From Henckelia pumila (taxonomy: Eukaryota; Streptophyta; Magnoliopsida; Lamiales; Gesneriaceae), in the NCBI RefSeq assembly GCF_033568475.1, contig NC_133123.1:106021228-106085227 (forward strand): 64,000 nucleotides of DNA, read 5' to 3'. Below, in pieces: positions 59,617-64,000 of the stretch; position 1 is the stretch's first letter, and the number at the start of each line of letters is the position of its first letter. A program made the translations under genes and the position numbers. The notes under the pieces were generated by a model, which saw only the letters and a list, made by a program, of their open reading frames with translations, was not told where the DNA came from and did no database searches.

Positions 59617-61458
59617 TGAAAGAGTGGGTGCCCGGTGAGCCAACTTGTGGCTAAGGGCTTTGATGACTCTTTGTATAAACAATCTTTTGTTTAATATAAT
59701 TTACACTTTTATTAATGGCAATGACTTTATCTTTCTTCATATTGTTATATTGTGATATACTATTGTTGTTTTGATAAAGACCTTGAATATACTATAGTGT
59801 ATGTAAGATGTGGTAGCACATGGGATGGCTATCATGAAACACATCTTATAGTCACTGTATATTCTAAATTGTTCCTAGTCGATTGAGCCGTTCGATAATA
59901 AGGATAAGGATCGCTCGAGTTTGAGACTAGCATTTGCGATGCAGAGTACCACGTTTCATTGATAAGGAACATAGAGATGTTCAAAGCATGCAAATGGATA
60001 TTCATACGATGAATGATCGAACTACCTTATCCGGACATTCCAAGTGGTTATCACTTATCGAGTGGATAAAGTCCGCGGTTTTGGTTGTACACCATTAGTC
60101 CTTACTACTTGAAACATCATTGAGACTCTATATGCTAGTACTGTGCTTTGACTCGTTTACCGACTCTATTGGGGTTATCAGGTGTCGGGATTGGGTACAG
60201 TTACAACACATATAGGAGTCGATGCTTTGTTGTCAAGGATTCACCACATACTTGCGAGTGTGGATATCCTATGCGATCTGAGGAGATATTAGTGTGACGA
60301 ATCTCTGGCCAGAGTACATGATGTGGTTTAAGAAATGGTTTCTTAGTAGCACATGCGATGTCACTATTTGATCTTCAAGATGTATTGCATAGTTATCGAA
60401 TCTCGAACGACTCTCGATTTACCAATGGTTGTTGATTCGATCGGGATATATGGATGAAGGGACCGTACTGTACGCTAACCAAAATCTATTGGTTCTTGCA
60501 GGCACTATCAGTGATACCTAGGGAATCATGGGGCAATGTTGCTAGGCGCTCTTACCATGATTCGATGGGCAAGTTGGAAATTGTTGTTCCGAGTCACAAG
60601 GAGTTGTGAGCCCACGGCTAGCTGTATCCCTGAACCATTGAGGGTCACACAGAGTAATGGATTTTTAATCCCCGTTGAGATAGTTAAATTTAAAGAGTTA
60701 AATTTAATGAACAAAGAAGTTGGACTTCTTATTTAAGAGTAGAGGAGTAAGATTTCCTAAAATGACATAGGGATGGGCATTTTTGAAAATCACTGAATTC
60801 GGATTCAGAAAAATTTATCTTGACTTTAAAAGGTGTAGAAATGGTTTCTGTGAACATTGGTAAAATCGGTTTATCAATCTGAGTCACGATGAATTTTATA
60901 TTAATTTCTGAACATGCGGGCTTTGCTTGTCGGGCTTGAACTTATGACTAATGGGCCCTAAGCTGTTAGCGGCCTACATTATAAATAAGTTATTGCAGTA
61001 CAGAAATTATACACAATAGGTCACAATTTTCGAAAACCTAGTTATTTTCTCTCTAAAGTGGCCGCCCCCTTCCCTCTCTACTCGGGAAAATCCAGCCTGT
61101 GAATTTTGAATTACAGTCTGGTTTAACGGATCAAATTCGTTAATTCTCTTCGTAGATACTTCTGATAGATTTTTTAGTGCAATCTATCAGAGGGATTAAT
61201 TATCCGTTCGTGAACCTGATTGAAGAACAGTTCGTCCATCAGTTCCAGGGATATACAACAAGAGCAGAGCAATCTGTTGGTGTCCATAATCTCGATTCGA
61301 GATTGGAGGTAAAAATTTATAATTGTTATTTAATTTTTACACACACAATTTAATCGAAAAAGTTTTGATACCCATTATGGAATCGTTCCATATAAAATTT
61401 TTAAACTTCCGTTGCACCGGGTATCAATTCTGATTGATCTGATCGCCGTTCTCCCACA
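59617..61458 (+). repeat. 3' LTR of B2 (1842 bp)
   Basis: Same termini as at 52065. A TATAAATA box lies at 60980-60987. Confidence 0.95.
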
Positions 61459-61463
61459 ATAAT

Positions 61464-62051
61464 GATAATCATAATTAAATAATTATGTATATCATATCAA
61501 ATTATTATAAGGTCGGTGTCGTAGACAACCTTTTATATAATATTGTGAAATTATACTAATATAGTTAGTATAAAGTCAGGTATAGTATATCATATCACAT
61601 TATTATAAGATCGGTGTCGTAGACAACCTTTTATATAATAACATGAGATTATACAAATATGGCTAGTATATAAATACACAATAATATATATCATATCACG
61701 TTATTATAAGGTCAGTGTCATAGACAACCTTTTATATAATAACATGAAATTATATATTAATATAGTTAATATATATACATAATAAATATATATCACGTTA
61801 TTGTTTAAAAACCTTAGAGGCTTTTATACTTGTCGTATCCCTTACCGGGAGTGTGGGATGTCGTCTTAACATCCTCCCAGGATTTATAACAAGTTTTGAA
61901 AAAAAACTTATTTTTTTCATAACATGATATTATATATTAATATATACACAATAAAAATATATAAACAGTAAAATAAAAATTCTTACTTGTTGAATATTTT
62001 TAACTTCTTCTTGTATTTTGGAGCGTCGGAAAATATAGAGAACCTTCGAGC
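61464..62051 (-). repeat. Element C leader with about 100-bp tandem repeats
   Basis: Three copies of a unit containing TCGGTGTCGTAGACAACC (61513, about 61611 and 61711), spaced 98 and 101 bases apart, are followed by a partial fourth. They lie in the untranslated leader of element C. Confidence 0.7.
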
Positions 62052-62065
62052 GATCGTGCTGATAA
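62052..62065 (-). promoter_or_regulatory. Candidate primer binding site of element C
   Basis: The minus strand reads TTATCAGCACGATCGC next to the 5' LTR. Such a TATCAGCACGA site is common beside plant copia LTRs. I cannot assign its tRNA. Confidence 0.5.
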
Positions 62066-62067
62066 CG

Positions 62068-62320
62068 TGTTGTGAAAAATTAAAAATTTATGGTAAAAAG
62101 TAAAAACTCCAAAACTCAAAATATATCAAACTCTACACTTCACAATATTTTTCTCTCAATTCAATTGTATTTTTCATCACAAATGAAGACCTATTTATAG
62201 ATCCACATTTGAGATTAGTCCAAAAATAAATACATCATCACACACTAATTTTCCACATTTTACAACTCAATATTCAACATTCAACATTCAAATTCAACAT
62301 AATATTAATATTTTTCAACA
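62068..62320 (-). repeat. 5' LTR of element C (253 bp)
   Basis: Same termini as at 47244. A minus-strand TATAAATAG lies at 62191-62199. Confidence 0.9.
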
Positions 62321-62325
62321 AATTC

Positions 62326-62640
62326 TAGTATTTCACAAGCCATTTTCTCACTTTTTCGAAATAAATCTCAGTGAATTCCTGAGTAGAAATTATTGTGAAT
62401 TTAACAAGCCAATTCACGTAAACCGAGGGACAAGATTATAAATAAAATCCATAAAATACAGACAAAACCAAATATTGTGAATTTAACAAGCCAATTAAAG
62501 TGATTAGAAATTCATTTTATTCTTTCCACAAATCGGTTCCAATTATACAATAAATATTTCAAAAGCAATTTTCTTACGTTTCGTGAATAAATTTTAGTGA
62601 ATCCGTAGAAATTTATTAGTAATAGAATTGAGATGGACAA
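62326..62640. repeat. Degenerate direct repeats in the MULE flank
   Basis: ATTGTGAATTTAACAAGCCA occurs near 62391 and 62475. A longer block beginning TATTTCACAAGCCATTTTC (62331 on) recurs in diverged form at about 62558. This may be an old tandem duplication. Confidence 0.45.
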
Positions 62641-64000
62641 ATTAATGTCTAAAAAAAAGGGTATTTTAGGAATTTAAAATTGTAGAAGGCTATATCATAA
62701 ATCATTTATGAGATTAGGCTATTTTTAAAAATATGATATTAATCTCTCTTTGCTCCTTCGGTTTTTCACTGCATTGTATATCTCTTGAAATGGCCGACCA
62801 ATTTTTATTCCACTCGAGGTTTTCGTAATTACAACGCCAACACTTTTCTTCGGGAAATTGCTGCTCTTTATAAAATTCAGGTATGCGTTACTCTAAATCC
62901 ACATCTAATAAATCATTTGAATTTCTGTTTCTGAATTTTATTTCTCAATCATCCGTTTCATCTGTGTTCTATTTTTCAGAGTTATTCATGAATCATTTAC
63001 TTTTGAGATACAGCTTTTTTGTGCCTTTTGTTTCATCTTTCGTCGTTCAACCAAGATTTTAACCCAATCTATGGCAGTTTTTGGTAATTGTTTAGGTCGT
63101 CGTTAGTAAAGTTGAGCTGGGATTCTGTTGTTTGTTCAGGCATGAACAGTCTTTCAGTAGGAATTGAGTTTGTTACCATATGCATTTTTAATGCTTCGCC
63201 TTGGATCATCATCTTGGATGCACTAATGTCATAGAGACATTGAGTATTAGAAAAAAATGCCTTTTGTTGTTTTCCAATATGGCCTCTTCCCTTCATTTCT
63301 TTGAAAAATTAGCACTTTCATTGGGATTCCTTCTTTACTTTTGTTCCGATATATGTAACACATGAACTGTGTGGGTGTATCAGTGAGGTGTAGTCAAATC
63401 TGTTGGCCTTTTGATCTTTTAATTAGTTAAAAAGGAGTTCCAAATGTCAATTTTACTGTCACTGTGGATTATTAGGTTATTATAGTTCTCTGCATAGTTA
63501 TTTCATTCTGCATCTTTAAGAATGTGCTAACCAAACGTATTTACACTAGGCGTTGTAGAGTGGCAACAATCATAGATTTCGTGGCTGAACTAATGTGAAA
63601 TGCAATTTGTTGTGTAGCCTGTGAGTCTTGCGTAGTTAACGGAGTTGGCACGTACTCTTTTATATTGCTGCTGAAAATGATGAATGTAATGTAGTTGAGC
63701 TTTGGCAATGCCTTACATGGTATGATATAGCGGAACTTGAAGATTTTTATATACCTCTCTATTATTTAATATTTAATAGTGGCTCAAAAGCTATTTTCAC
63801 ATGCTTGAGCGCGCCCCCTTTTTGTTACTAGGACCAGGATTGTCAGAGGGCTTTCCTCTATGATATGACTAAGCTAATCAAATAGGGGTAGAGGCCGCTA
63901 TAAGCAAGAAAACAGATGCGGCGGAGTACCTTTACTAAGTGACTGATCCAGATAGAATAGAAATACAATGTCAGTGTGCGATTATAAGTTTAGAATTGTT
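62641..64000. other. Right flank, no confirmed gene; possible untranslated first exon
   Basis: At 62750-62880 the composition becomes less AT-rich and ends in TTCAG|GTATGC, a plausible splice donor. The ATG at about 62791 is followed by only 11 codons before a stop, while another frame is open to the donor without a start. This could be a 5' untranslated exon plus intron of a host gene extending to the right. The rest to 64000 looks intronic or intergenic. Confidence 0.25.

Larger units (their letters stand above)
52065..61458 (+). mobile_element. Ty1/copia retrotransposon B2, second copy of the B family, inserted in element C
   Basis: The LTRs (52065-53908, 1844 bp; 59617-61458, 1842 bp) differ at about 22 positions plus two small indels (about 1.2%). 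A perfect ATAAT duplication flanks it (52060-52064, 61459-61463). Order and sequence match B1 closely, but the strand is opposite. The gag-pol frame is continuous but has four nonsense codons. Confidence 0.96.
47244..62320 (-). mobile_element. Ty1/copia retrotransposon C, deletion-damaged, nested host of B2
   Basis: The LTRs are 47244-47519 (276 bp) and 62068-62320 (253 bp), differing mainly by a small deletion of the reiterated ATC-rich part. A perfect AATTC duplication flanks the element (47239-47243, 62321-62325). On the minus strand it has a leader with about 100-bp tandem repeats, a gag with a large internal deletion, and a pol with a further deletion in integrase. B2 sits in its leader. 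Confidence 0.93.

Noticed and set aside
63069..63296. Minus-strand open frame of 75 codons
   Set aside because: No recognisable domain, no codon-usage or splice support, and AT-rich surroundings.

Overview
This window is repeat-rich nuclear DNA from a flowering plant, most likely a eudicot. It is dominated by LTR retrotransposons of plant Ty3/gypsy and Ty1/copia types, plus MULE and CACTA DNA-transposon remains. There are no operons, no ribosome binding sites and no bacterial or organellar genes. The only possible host coding sequence is a small GRF-type zinc-finger protein (6211-6726, minus) and perhaps an untranslated exon near the right edge. Family names, boundaries and duplications were worked out by eye; clade names rest on domain order and motif recognition, not on a search.

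Layout. (1) 1-5995: Ty3/gypsy element G1 (minus, Tekay/Del-like), cut by the window start, with a 1447-codon open gag-pol frame and one complete 1320-bp LTR. (2) 5996-16680: a host-like segment carrying the GRF gene, split by Ty3/gypsy element G2 (6898-15843, minus; 1988-bp LTRs; duplication ATTGT; gag-pol closed by four nonsense codons). (3) 17220-20805: degenerate CACTA (En/Spm) Transposase_24 gene followed by CACTA subterminal repeats and a right terminal inverted repeat. (4) 20806-23850: pieces of LTRs related to G1 in both orientations, forming an inverted repeat, then a possible solo copia LTR. (5) 23922-24140: long fold-back hairpin. (6) 25337-62320: a MuDR-type MULE transposase gene used as an insertion target. 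The Sirevirus-like element A (26391-45798, plus) sits inside a single Trp codon of the MULE (duplication GCGTG), and copia element B1 (28651-38064, minus, duplication TAGAC) sits inside the gag of A. Copia element C (47244-62320, minus, duplication AATTC) sits just 3' of the MULE gene, and B2 (52065-61458, plus, duplication ATAAT), a second copy of the B family, sits inside C. (7) 62326-64000: AT-rich flank with degenerate direct repeats and no convincing gene.

Removing the nested elements and one copy of each duplication restores continuous reading across both insertion points, so the order of events is clear: MULE first, then A and C, then B1 into A and B2 into C. LTR divergence agrees for A and B1 (about 2.4% against about 1.0%).

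Most notable: element A carries a palindromic motif of about 41 bp at least twelve times, in both LTRs, in gag, pol and the env-like ORF, and in the untranslated spacers. It also has a reiterated polypurine tract and a broken env-like third ORF. Other structured signals are a palindrome array directly upstream of the TATA box in G1 LTRs that recurs in a diverged relative, and GC-rich palindromes plus a reiterated box in the leaders of B1 and B2.
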